From Sphingobium fluviale (GTDB taxonomy: Bacteria > Pseudomonadota > Alphaproteobacteria > Sphingomonadales > Sphingomonadaceae): 64,000 bases of DNA. The position numbers and the translations under genes are program-made. Shown here in pieces: positions 17,001 to 24,648 of this stretch (its first letter is position 1; every line of letters starts with the position of its first letter). The DNA lies in assembly GCF_004122115.1 (NCBI RefSeq), contig NZ_SBKP01000001.1, positions 310,001 to 374,000 of the forward strand. The letters run 5' to 3'. The notes below the pieces were generated by a model. That model saw nothing but the letters and a program-made list of their open reading frames with translations, did not search any database and had not been told where the DNA came from.

Positions 17001-18824
17001 CTACTCCACCGTCACGGATTTGGCGAGGTTGCGCGGCTGGTCGACATCCGTGCCCTTCGCCACCGCGACATGATAGGCAAGCAGCTGGACCGGCACGGCA
17101 TAGACCAGGGGCGCTATCAAGGGGTGGACCTTGGGCATCTCGATCGTCGCCATGCAGCCTTCGCCCGCCTGCGCAATGCCTTCCGCGTCCGAGATCAGCA
17201 CAACCTTGCCGCCGCGCGCCTGCACCTCCTGCATGTTGGAGACGGTTTTCTCGAACAGCGGACCGGACGGCGCAATGACGATCACAGGCACATTGTCATC
17301 GATCAGCGCGATCGGGCCATGCTTCATCTCTCCGGCCGCATAGCCCTCGGCATGGATGTAGCTGATCTCCTTGAGCTTTAATGCGCCTTCGAGCGCCATC
17401 GGATAGTCCGGCCCGCGCCCAAGATAGAGTACGTCCCGCGCATGCGCGACCAGATGCGCCATCGCCTCGATCTCCGCATCGTGAGAGAGCGCCTGATTCA
17501 TCGCGGCGGGCGCTTCGGACAGGTGCCAGACGATTTCAGCTTCTTCTTCCGCGCTCAACCGGCCGTTCGCCCGCGCCAGATTGGCGGCGAGCGCAGCCAG
17601 CACGGCCAACTGGCAGGTGAACGCCTTGGTCGAGGCAACACCAATCTCCGGCCCGGCATGGGTAGGCAGCAGCAAGTCGGCCTCGCGCGCCATGCTGCTG
17701 GTCGGCACGTTGACGACGACGGCGATGATCTGGCTCTGCGCCTTGGCATGACGCAGCGCGGCCAGCGTATCCGCCGTCTCGCCAGACTGGCTGATGAACA
17801 GCGCCAACCCGCCCGGCTCCAGCACCGGGTCGCGATAGCGGAACTCGCTCGCCACATCGATGTCGACCGGTACGCGCGCGAACTTCTCGAACCAATATTT
17901 CGCGACCAACCCCGCATAAAAGCTCGTGCCGCACGCCACGATCGTCACGCGCTTCACCTGCCCCAGGTCGAAATCCATATCGGGCAGCGACACCTGATTT
18001 TCCATGCGCCGCAGATAGGAGCGCAGCGTCTGCGCGACGACGACGGGCTGCTCGTAAATCTCCTTCGCCATGAAGTGGCGGTGGTTGCCCTTGTCGATCA
18101 TCGCGCCCGACACGCCGGAGACGGTGACGGGGCGTTCGACAGGGTTGTTGTCACGGTCGAAGATCTGCGCGCTTGTCCGGGTGATGACCACCCAGTCGCC
18201 TTCTTCCAGATACGCGATTTTCTGCGTCAATGGCGCGAGCGCCAGCGCGTCGGAGCCCAGATAGGTCTCGCCATCGCCATAGCCCACCACCAGAGGGGAA
18301 CCCAATCGCGCGCCGATGAGCAAATCCGGGTGCGCGCGAAACAGGATGGCGAGCGCGAAGGCACCATGCAGGCGGGGCAGCACATCGCGCACAGCCTCCT
18401 CCGGCGAGGCGCCCTGCTCGATCCGCTCGCTCACCAGATGCGCGACAACCTCCGTATCCGTCTGGCTATCGAAATGCCGTCCGCGCGCGATCAGCTCCTC
18501 GCGCAGCTGCTTGAAATTCTCGATGATGCCGTTGTGGACCAGCGCCACCTCGCGCGTGGCGTGGGGATGGGCGTTGGCGGTCGTCGGCGCGCCGTGCGTC
18601 GCCCAGCGGGTGTGCGCGATGCCGATGGTGCCGGGCAGCGGCTCGTCGCGCAGTTCTCTGGCCAGATTGCCCAGCTTGCCCTCTGCCCGCCGCCGCTCAA
18701 TCGCGCCGTCAAACACGGTGGCGATGCCCGCGCTGTCATATCCGCGATATTCGAGGCGCTTCAGACCATCCAGCAGCCGCTCCGCGACATCTTCCTTCCC
18801 CACAATTCCGATAATGCCGCACAT
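17001..18824 (-). CDS. glmS: Glutamine-fructose-6-phosphate aminotransferase (isomerizing)
   Basis: This 607-residue enzyme makes glucosamine-6-phosphate, the first step toward UDP-GlcNAc for peptidoglycan and lipopolysaccharide. The N-terminal glutaminase domain starts MCGIIGIVG, with Cys2 as nucleophile. Two SIS domains follow (for example CGTSFYAG and SQSGETADTLAALR). The C-terminus ends PRNLAKSVTVE, the usual family end. The length is normal. It is 35 bp after the AIM24-type gene, downstream of glmU on the same strand, so two enzymes of one pathway are probably co-transcribed. No glmS ribozyme was seen, as expected outside Firmicutes. Confidence 0.97.
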   Translation of the reverse strand: MCGIIGIVGKEDVAERLLDGLKRLEYRGYDSAGIATVFDGAIERRRAEGKLGNLARELRDEPLPGTIGIAHTRWATHGAPTTANAHPHATREVALVHNGIIENFKQLREELIARGRHFDSQTDTEVVAHLVSERIEQGASPEEAVRDVLPRLHGAFALAILFRAHPDLLIGARLGSPLVVGYGDGETYLGSDALALAPLTQKIAYLEEGDWVVITRTSAQIFDRDNNPVERPVTVSGVSGAMIDKGNHRHFMAKEIYEQPVVVAQTLRSYLRRMENQVSLPDMDFDLGQVKRVTIVACGTSFYAGLVAKYWFEKFARVPVDIDVASEFRYRDPVLEPGGLALFISQSGETADTLAALRHAKAQSQIIAVVVNVPTSSMAREADLLLPTHAGPEIGVASTKAFTCQLAVLAALAANLARANGRLSAEEEAEIVWHLSEAPAAMNQALSHDAEIEAMAHLVAHARDVLYLGRGPDYPMALEGALKLKEISYIHAEGYAAGEMKHGPIALIDDNVPVIVIAPSGPLFEKTVSNMQEVQARGGKVVLISDAEGIAQAGEGCMATIEMPKVHPLIAPLVYAVPVQLLAYHVAVAKGTDVDQPRNLAKSVTVE

Positions 18825-18859
18825 CGTCTCAAGCCTTCGATTTCAAGTGTTCGTTTTGT

Positions 18860-19690
18860 TCAGTTGCCGCTGATAAGATCGCCCAGGCTGCCGAGCGCCG
18901 ATCCCTCACCGCGGTTCTGACCGCCCCGGCTGCCCGCCGCCGCCAGCATCCGCCCGGCAAGCCGCGCGAAGGGAAGCGACTGAACCCAGACATGCCCCGG
19001 CCCGCGCAGGCGCGCGAAGAACACGCCTTCGCCGCCGAACAGCATGGACTTGATGCCACCCGCCGCGACCAGATCGAAGTCGACATTGGCGGTATAGGCG
19101 GCAAGGCAGCCGGTATCGACATGAATTTCCTCGCCGGGCGCCAGCTCCCGCTCCACCACCGTACCGCCCATCTGCACGAACACCCAGCCATCGCCGGTCA
19201 GCTGCTGCATGATGAAGCCCTCGCCGCCGAACAGGCCGGTCATCACCCGCCGCTGAAAAGCTATGCCGATGGAAACGCCTTTCGCCGCCGCCAGGAAACT
19301 GTCTTTCTGGCAAATCAGCGTGCCACCATATTGATCAAGCTTGAGCGGAAGGATCGCGCCCGGCGTGGGCGCCGAAAAGGCGACGCGCGCCTTGCCTTGC
19401 CCCTGATGGGTGAAGACGGTGGTGAACAGACTCTCGCCCGTCACCAGCCTCTTGCCCGCGCCGAGCAGCTTGCCCATGAAGCCCTGGTCGGCGCCGCCGC
19501 TGCCATCGCCGAACACGGTGCTCATTGTGATGGCCGCGTCTTTCCACACCATCGCGCCCGCCTCGGATATGGCGCTTTCGCCTGGATCCAGCTCTACCTC
19601 AAGGAACTGAAGCTCCTGCCCCTTGATCTCGAAGTCGATATCGTCGGCCACGCCGGGTTTGCGTTGATGGCTCCACGGGCTGTTCTGCAT
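18860..19690 (-). CDS. AIM24/TIGR00266-family protein
   Basis: This 276-residue protein belongs to the AIM24 (TRAP-like beta fold, TIGR00266) family of unknown function. Visible family features are the glycine-rich repeats SMLFGGEGVFFARLRGPG and GLFGGEGFIMQQLTGDGWVF. The C-terminal tail is glycine- and serine-rich (SRGGQNRGEGSALGSLG). No signal peptide or membrane segment is present. The ATG at 19690 is chosen; an upstream in-frame start at 19777 overlaps glmU and is not conserved. It is placed between glmU and glmS with gaps of 32 and 35 bp. A role in envelope biogenesis would be only a guess from context. Confidence 0.85.
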   Translation of the reverse strand: MQNSPWSHQRKPGVADDIDFEIKGQELQFLEVELDPGESAISEAGAMVWKDAAITMSTVFGDGSGGADQGFMGKLLGAGKRLVTGESLFTTVFTHQGQGKARVAFSAPTPGAILPLKLDQYGGTLICQKDSFLAAAKGVSIGIAFQRRVMTGLFGGEGFIMQQLTGDGWVFVQMGGTVVERELAPGEEIHVDTGCLAAYTANVDFDLVAAGGIKSMLFGGEGVFFARLRGPGHVWVQSLPFARLAGRMLAAAGSRGGQNRGEGSALGSLGDLISGN

Positions 19691-19722
19691 CACATGCTCC
19701 TCGAAACGAATGAGACTGGGGG

Positions 19723-21084
19723 TTAGGACTTTGTGGCCTTGCGAGCCGTCATGATCTGGCGGAACCTGGCGGCCCAACCCGGTTTCTCCTGTTGCGGCGC
19801 GCGGACGAGCGCCAGCGCATCCGCCGCCACGTCCTGCGTTACCACGCTGCCCGCGCCGATAATCGCGCCGTCGCCGATCTTCACCGGGGCAACCAATGCG
19901 CTGTTGGAGCCGATGAAAGCGCCCGCGCCGATCTCGGTCTTGTATTTGAGGAAGCCGTCATAGTTGCAGGTGATCGTGCCCGCGCCGATATTCGCCCCCG
20001 CACCCACGGACGCATCGCCGATATAGGAGAGGTGATTGGCTTTCGCGCCCTCGCCAAGGCTCGCCTTCTTGATCTCGACGAAATTGCCCACCCGCGCCTT
20101 CTTGCCGATATCCGCGCCGGGCCGCAGCCGCGCATAAGGGCCGATCTGCGCGCCCATATGCACCACCGCGCCCTCCAAATGCGAGAAGCTGTGGATCGTC
20201 ACGCCATCTTCAATCACCACGCCCGGCCCGAACACGACATGGGGTTCCACCACCACATCACGCCCCAGCACGGTATCGTGCGCGAAAAACACCGTTTCCG
20301 GCGCGATCAGCGTGGCGCCTTCGCGCATCGCCTCATCGCGCCGCCGCGCCTGCCAGCGCGCCTCGACCGCCGCCAGCTCGATCCGGCTGTTGACGCCCGC
20401 CACCTCGTCAGCGTCCGTCTCGATCACCGCGCTCTGGCTGCCGGGCAGCATCACGATATCCGGCAGATAATATTCCCCGGCGGCGTTATCGTTGTTGATC
20501 TGATCGAGCAAAATGAACAGATCGGTCGCGCGCACCGCCATCAGCCCGCTGTTGCATAAAGTCACCGCGCGTTCTTCTGCGCAAGCGTCCTTAAACTCCA
20601 CCATCTTGCCAATAAGCCCCTGCGCATCGGCAATGATCCGGCCATAAGCGGCGGCGTCATCGGGCCGGAAGCCCAGCACCACGCTGCGCGGGGCATCGCC
20701 CATGTTCAGCCGCTCGATCATCGCGCGCATCGTTTCGGCGCGCACCAGCGGCACATCGCCATAGAGGATCAGCACATCGCCCGCAAAGCCGGCCAGTGCA
20801 TCATGCGCCTGCGCGACGGCATGGCCGGTGCCGAGCTGCGGCGCCTGCACCACGATATCGACGCCATGCCCAGCGACGGCTGCCTCGACCTGCTCACGCC
20901 CTGCGCCCACGACCACAACCTTGCGCTCCACCCCCAGCGCCTCGACCGTGGCAAGGAGGTGCATCAGCATCGGCCGCCCGGCAATGGTGTGCAGCACCTT
21001 GTGCAGGCCGGATTTCATCCGCGTGCCCTGCCCGGCCGCCAATATGATGACCGCCAGCGGCCGTTCGTTCGATGCGCTATTCAC
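19723..21084 (-). CDS. glmU: Bifunctional UDP-N-acetylglucosamine pyrophosphorylase / glucosamine-1-P N-acetyltransferase
   Basis: This 453-residue enzyme performs the last two steps of UDP-GlcNAc synthesis. The N-terminal uridyltransferase domain has the signature IILAAGQGTRMKSGLHKVLH. The C-terminal half is a left-handed beta helix with hexapeptide repeats, including the catalytic region NHLSYIGDASVGAGANIGAG and ITCNYDG. The length matches the family. The start appears to be a GTG at 21084. The start region is divergent from gph, with about 84 bp between the two. It heads a likely glmU-AIM24-glmS operon. Confidence 0.96.
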   Translation of the reverse strand: MNSASNERPLAVIILAAGQGTRMKSGLHKVLHTIAGRPMLMHLLATVEALGVERKVVVVGAGREQVEAAVAGHGVDIVVQAPQLGTGHAVAQAHDALAGFAGDVLILYGDVPLVRAETMRAMIERLNMGDAPRSVVLGFRPDDAAAYGRIIADAQGLIGKMVEFKDACAEERAVTLCNSGLMAVRATDLFILLDQINNDNAAGEYYLPDIVMLPGSQSAVIETDADEVAGVNSRIELAAVEARWQARRRDEAMREGATLIAPETVFFAHDTVLGRDVVVEPHVVFGPGVVIEDGVTIHSFSHLEGAVVHMGAQIGPYARLRPGADIGKKARVGNFVEIKKASLGEGAKANHLSYIGDASVGAGANIGAGTITCNYDGFLKYKTEIGAGAFIGSNSALVAPVKIGDGAIIGAGSVVTQDVAADALALVRAPQQEKPGWAARFRQIMTARKATKS

Positions 21085-21168
21085 GATTCAGTCCCGTGCC
21101 TGTATGAAATATGCCCTCTGCCATGTTTGGCTTGCCTTTTCCACATGCGAGAAGGCATGGGCGCGCCT

Positions 21169-21834
21169 ATGGCACAAATTCCTTTCGACATTGTTGGCTT
21201 TGACCTTGATGGCACCTTGGTGGACAGCAGCCTCGATCTGGCCGCCGCCGTGAACCACACGCTCTCCACCGTCGGCTTGCCGCTGCACGAGGTAGACGAG
21301 ATCAAGCGCTTCGTCGGCAAGGGTACGCGCGTGATGCTGGAGCGCGCATTGAAGGCTTCGGGCGATTATACGCCAGAGCTGCTGGACGAACTGACGCCCG
21401 TGCTCATGGCGTGGTATCAGGAGCATCTCCATGACCATACCCGGCTCTATCCCGGCGCGGCAGAGGCTATGGCGGAGCTGCGCGGGCGCGGGATCAGGCT
21501 CGCCATCTGCACCAACAAGTTCGAGCGGTTCACGCTGCCGCTGTTGAGGGCGCTGGAGCTGGAGCCGCATTTCGATGCGATCATCGGCGGCGATACCGTC
21601 GGCAAGGCCAAGCCGCATGCGGAGCCGCTGCACGAGATGGTGCGGCGCGCGGGCGGCGGGCGCTGTGTGTTTCTGGGCGATACATCGAACGACATAGACG
21701 GCGCGAAAAATGCCGGGCTGGCGAGCGTTGCGGTGAGCTTTGGCTTTGTGGATGTGAGCCACGAACTGGGCGCGGACGCGATTTTGCATCGGTTCGAGGA
21801 TCTGGTGACGCTGCTGGAGGGATGGGAGCGTTAG
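21169..21834 (+). CDS. gph: Phosphoglycolate phosphatase (HAD family)
   Basis: This 221-residue enzyme dephosphorylates 2-phosphoglycolate. HAD motif I is VGFDLDGTLVDSS, with the nucleophile aspartate. Motif II is ICTNK, motif III includes the lysine in GKAKPHAEPL, and motif IV is VFLGDTSNDIDGAKNAG. The length fits the Gph group. ATGs at 21145, 21157 and 21169 are all in frame. I use 21169 because the conserved protein begins there, but a GAAGG sequence does not discriminate well between them. Other HAD phosphatase activities are possible. Confidence 0.88.
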   Translation: MAQIPFDIVGFDLDGTLVDSSLDLAAAVNHTLSTVGLPLHEVDEIKRFVGKGTRVMLERALKASGDYTPELLDELTPVLMAWYQEHLHDHTRLYPGAAEAMAELRGRGIRLAICTNKFERFTLPLLRALELEPHFDAIIGGDTVGKAKPHAEPLHEMVRRAGGGRCVFLGDTSNDIDGAKNAGLASVAVSFGFVDVSHELGADAILHRFEDLVTLLEGWER

Positions 21835-21844
21835 ATTCCCGCAC

Positions 21845-21968
21845 CGTCATCCCGGAAGCCGATTTTCTCCAAATCCATTGGGATTTGGTCAGAAAATCGC
21901 GCTATCCGGGATCCAAAATCGAAGCCCCGACTACAGAAGCGGGATCCCGGATCAAGTCCGGGATGACG
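21845..21968. repeat. REP-like palindromic repeat between convergent genes
   Basis: CGTCATCCCGG at 21845-21855 is the reverse complement of CCGGGATGACG at 21958-21968. Inside lies a second hairpin: GATTTTCT and CCAAATCC (21861-21876) pair with GGATTTGG and AGAAAATC (21881-21898). A further inverted pair around CCGGGATCC occurs in the right half. The structure starts 10 bp after the gph stop and ends 6 bp before the stop of the convergent nucleotidyltransferase gene. It resembles the dispersed palindromes common in alphaproteobacteria and could stop transcription from both sides. Confidence 0.7.
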
Positions 21969-21974
21969 TTGGGG

Positions 21975-22970
21975 CTAAACCGGCCGATGGCCCTTGCGCC
22001 ATTTCGTCCACAAATGCCGGATCAGCATCAGCGGCGGCATACGCAACAGGTGCGAGCGGATATAGAAGGCAAGGCCCAGCCATTTGCGGCTGTCTCGCCC
22101 CCACGCGTCACGGGATAGCAGGCGGCGGAGGAACACGCGGTCGGCCAAAGTGACGCGCGTTTCGCCCTGCCCATAAACATGATCGGCCAGTCGCCGCGCG
22201 CGGGCGAGATGCGCAGTCAGGCCATGGCGCGCGGCCCGACGCTCTAATTCAGATTTATCCTCAATTTCTGCAAACAAGCATTTAATATCCCATAGGTTTC
22301 TTAGACCGCCGGATAAATCTCCATCGGCCAGCATATGCGCGACCGCATGGATTATCCTGTCCGCTGGCGACAGCACACGCAGCCCCCCGCCAATCTCCAC
22401 ACTCTGCGCGATCAGCGCCGCTGCGTCTGGCCGGGGCCGCGCAGTGAGGGGAAGGATCGTGTGATGGACGTCGATCATCCGGTCCCGCTCGCGGTGGATA
22501 AGCGGCGGCAGCTCGTGCATCCAGCGGCGGTAATAGGCGTCGTCATAGGGGTCCGGCTTCACCCACTCCCATCCTGCGGCCAGCAGCGCGCCCTCAGCCT
22601 CCTCCAGCCGATCTCGCGGCACGAGGATATCGAGGTCCCCGATCATGCGCCCTCGCGCTGCGTTCAGACCCGCCGCCGCATAGGCCGCGCCTTTCAGCAA
22701 TATCGGCTCCAGCCCTAGCGGCGCGAGGGCTTCCACCGCGCGGTTCGCCTCCCACAGGGCGATGCGTTGTTCCCGCTCGGCATCGCGGCGCGCATCGGCA
22801 AGGATTGCCCGCACCGCATCGGGCACCGCCACATACTCCAGCAGCGCCGCCAGCGTACCGAGCAGCCGCTCTGCACGCGCGGCAGAAAGGATGCCGTTCC
22901 ACTGATCCGCGCGCAATGCAGCGGCGGATTCCGGTGTGCGCATCAACTGAACCAGCGCCGCCGCGCTCAT
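21975..22970 (-). CDS. Nucleotidyltransferase family protein (NTP_transf_5-like)
   Basis: This 331-residue protein resembles uncharacterised nucleotidyltransferases of the PF14907 type. The core is LEPILLKGAAYAAAGLN followed by RGRMIGDLDILVPRDRLEEA, where G-D-L-D-I is the metal-binding motif. DRMIDVHHTILP and SPADRIIHAVAHML are further conserved parts. Its ATG overlaps the stop of the HprK-like gene by 4 bp (ATGA), so they are translationally coupled. Such enzymes occur with HPr-kinase-like proteins in some lasso-peptide clusters, where they act on phosphorylated peptides. Here the substrate is unknown. Confidence 0.75.
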   Translation of the reverse strand: MSAAALVQLMRTPESAAALRADQWNGILSAARAERLLGTLAALLEYVAVPDAVRAILADARRDAEREQRIALWEANRAVEALAPLGLEPILLKGAAYAAAGLNAARGRMIGDLDILVPRDRLEEAEGALLAAGWEWVKPDPYDDAYYRRWMHELPPLIHRERDRMIDVHHTILPLTARPRPDAAALIAQSVEIGGGLRVLSPADRIIHAVAHMLADGDLSGGLRNLWDIKCLFAEIEDKSELERRAARHGLTAHLARARRLADHVYGQGETRVTLADRVFLRRLLSRDAWGRDSRKWLGLAFYIRSHLLRMPPLMLIRHLWTKWRKGHRPV

Positions 22971-23833
22971 GCTACCTCACCCCACAACGCGTCGATGATG
23001 TCCAGCGCCGCCGCGCCGCTCTCATAGTCCACGGCCAGCGCCGGAACACCGGTCACGAAACGATGCAGCGCGTCAAATCCTGCCTCGCCCAGCGCGACAT
23101 AGTTGGTGGACGCCTGCGTCAGGCGCATAAACGCCTCGCCCTGCCCCACCGGCCGCACATCGCGCGCGAAGCCATAGCGCGGGAAAAGCAACAACGCCGG
23201 GCGGGCGGGTTCGCGCATCCGCGCAATCGAATCCTGAGGCGGGATGAGGTGAACGATATCGCCCTTCGGCGTCTCGCGCATCATCGGGCCAAAGCGGGTG
23301 GCGTCGTTCACCTCGGCGCGCATCACGCCAATCGCGGCGTTCTTGAGCGACACGAGGCGCGGAAAAGGGTGTACGCGCCCGTCCGCAAGATCCAGAAGTG
23401 CGAACTCATCGCCCATGAAGCGCCAGCCGCGCTCACCCAGCAGCGCCGCCAGCGTGGACTTGCCCGATCCGGACTCGCCCGTCATCACCAGCGCGCGGCC
23501 GCCCTTTTCGACGCTGCTGGCGTGGATCAGCAGATGCCGCCGCCACCCCAGCGCCATTTGCAGGTTCATCCCCATTTCGGCGGCGAGCAGGCCATGCCGC
23601 AGCGCCATCGGCGCGGCATCGGGCAGCATATGGTCCCCCGCGATCCGCACCGAGGGCCGCCACCAACGCCGCAGTGGCCCGGCAGGCTCCAGCCGCACGG
23701 CATAATCGGCTATAGCGGCGGCGTCTTGCGGATAGGCGGCATAGAGCGCGCGCAACTGCGCAATCGGCTGTTCCCATGCCGAGCCGATGCGAAACGTGGC
23801 CGGGCCGATGGCGAGGGTCAGGCTATGGCGCAA
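22967..23833 (-). CDS. HprK-related kinase A
   Basis: This 288-residue protein resembles the C-terminal kinase domain of HPr serine kinase. The P-loop is VMTGESGSGKSTLAALLGER near residue 118, and MGDEFALLDLADG follows where HprK has its second conserved acidic motif. The N-terminal third has no assigned domain. The start seems to be a TTG at 23833, overlapping the PqqD-like gene by 16 bp; no ATG lies early in the frame. No HPr or PTS gene is present nearby, so it is unlikely to act in carbon repression. It probably phosphorylates another protein or peptide, which is an inference. Confidence 0.75.
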   Translation of the reverse strand: MRHSLTLAIGPATFRIGSAWEQPIAQLRALYAAYPQDAAAIADYAVRLEPAGPLRRWWRPSVRIAGDHMLPDAAPMALRHGLLAAEMGMNLQMALGWRRHLLIHASSVEKGGRALVMTGESGSGKSTLAALLGERGWRFMGDEFALLDLADGRVHPFPRLVSLKNAAIGVMRAEVNDATRFGPMMRETPKGDIVHLIPPQDSIARMREPARPALLLFPRYGFARDVRPVGQGEAFMRLTQASTNYVALGEAGFDALHRFVTGVPALAVDYESGAAALDIIDALWGEVA

Positions 23834-24123
23834 GGCTGGCTTCCGATCAGGCCCAGCGCGGCCAGTTCAGCAAGATGCGCCTCCAGCGCCGCCAGTGCAT
23901 CCCCCTCCTCGCCAAGGTCAAAGCGCGCAGACAGGCGCTCCAGCAACGTCGCCGCCGTTACCGGCTGATTATCCAGCGCCGCGCATATTTCGGGCAAGGG
24001 CGAAGTGAGCATGTGGGTAAGGCCGGAGGGACGATGAAAGACAAGGTTCAGCCCGTCCAGCTCCCGCCAGATGCTCTCATCATCAGCGCACCGCACATAG
24101 GCCCGCGCTTCGCCCGCTTTCAT
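23818..24123 (-). CDS. PqqD-like protein of the HPr-rel-A type system
   Basis: This 101-residue protein looks like a PqqD-fold protein, a small winged-helix domain that in peptide-modification systems binds the leader of the substrate. Visible signs are a beta-rich N-terminal part (LDGLNLVFHRPSGLTHML), a middle helix PLPEICAALDNQPVTAATLL, and a C-terminal helix LEAHLAELAALGLIG. The ATG at 24123 lies 5 bp after the stop of the Tat-type gene, and its end overlaps the kinase gene. The pairing of PqqD-like and HprK-like proteins is known as an uncharacterised gene association. Function here is inferred. Confidence 0.65.
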   Translation of the reverse strand: MKAGEARAYVRCADDESIWRELDGLNLVFHRPSGLTHMLTSPLPEICAALDNQPVTAATLLERLSARFDLGEEGDALAALEAHLAELAALGLIGSQPCAIA

Positions 24124-24128
24124 GAGGC

Positions 24129-24608
24129 TCAGCGGGGCATCTGCAAAGAGGCGTAGCAGGTAAAGCCGCTGGTGCCGCTTTGCAGGCGGCGGATATAGTT
24201 GAGATAGGCGCGGCTCTGCTCATAGGTGGTGCCCGGCAGGGTGCGCCCCCGCAGCGCCGCCTTCACCTCCTCGCCGGTGAAGGGCCGCCCGCTGGCCGGA
24301 AAGGCGCCCTGCGTGCCAGCGGGAACCAGCGAGCCATCGGCCGCGATGGCCTGGCCGGAGCGTGAAGGATCGGGGACCGGGATCTGGCAATGGAGCACAG
24401 AGGCCGCTGTTTGCGCCAGCGCGGGCCGGATGGAAACAACCGCAGAGGCCGCCGCAAGTCCGCCGCCGAGCAGAAGCCGACGCCTGCCGACGCCCTTGTT
24501 GGCCGCGTCCGAAGCCTCCTGCCCGTCAACCGATGGGCAGGCATGGGAGCTGCTTGGGTTTCGTTCGTCCATATCCGTGCCACCCGCCCCTTCAAAAACT
24601 GTCATCAT
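24129..24608 (-). CDS. Small Tat-type exported protein of unknown function
   Basis: This protein of up to 159 residues is not recognised. It has a twin-arginine-like segment GRRRLLLGGGLAAASAVV followed by SIRPALAQ, which looks like a Tat signal with a cleavage site after ALAQ. The mature part has about 95 residues, including LPGTTYEQSRAYLNYIRRLQ and an end SGFTCYASLQMPR. The first ATG at 24608 is listed; an ATG at 24572 would place the twin arginines closer to the N-terminus. It is the first gene of the operon with the PqqD-like, kinase and nucleotidyltransferase genes. It could be the substrate of that system, which is speculative. Confidence 0.6.
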   Translation of the reverse strand: MMTVFEGAGGTDMDERNPSSSHACPSVDGQEASDAANKGVGRRRLLLGGGLAAASAVVSIRPALAQTAASVLHCQIPVPDPSRSGQAIAADGSLVPAGTQGAFPASGRPFTGEEVKAALRGRTLPGTTYEQSRAYLNYIRRLQSGTSGFTCYASLQMPR

Positions 24609-24648
24609 TCCATCGCAATTTTTGTGAGATTAATCCAGAGTGCAGATA

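Noticed and set aside
17442-18920. Open frame of 492 codons on the plus strand
   Set aside because: It is antisense to glmS, which has full-length family motifs.
22967-23833. True HPr kinase of the phosphotransferase system
   Set aside because: There is no HPr or PTS gene nearby. The neighbours are a PqqD-like protein and a nucleotidyltransferase, and only the kinase core is similar.
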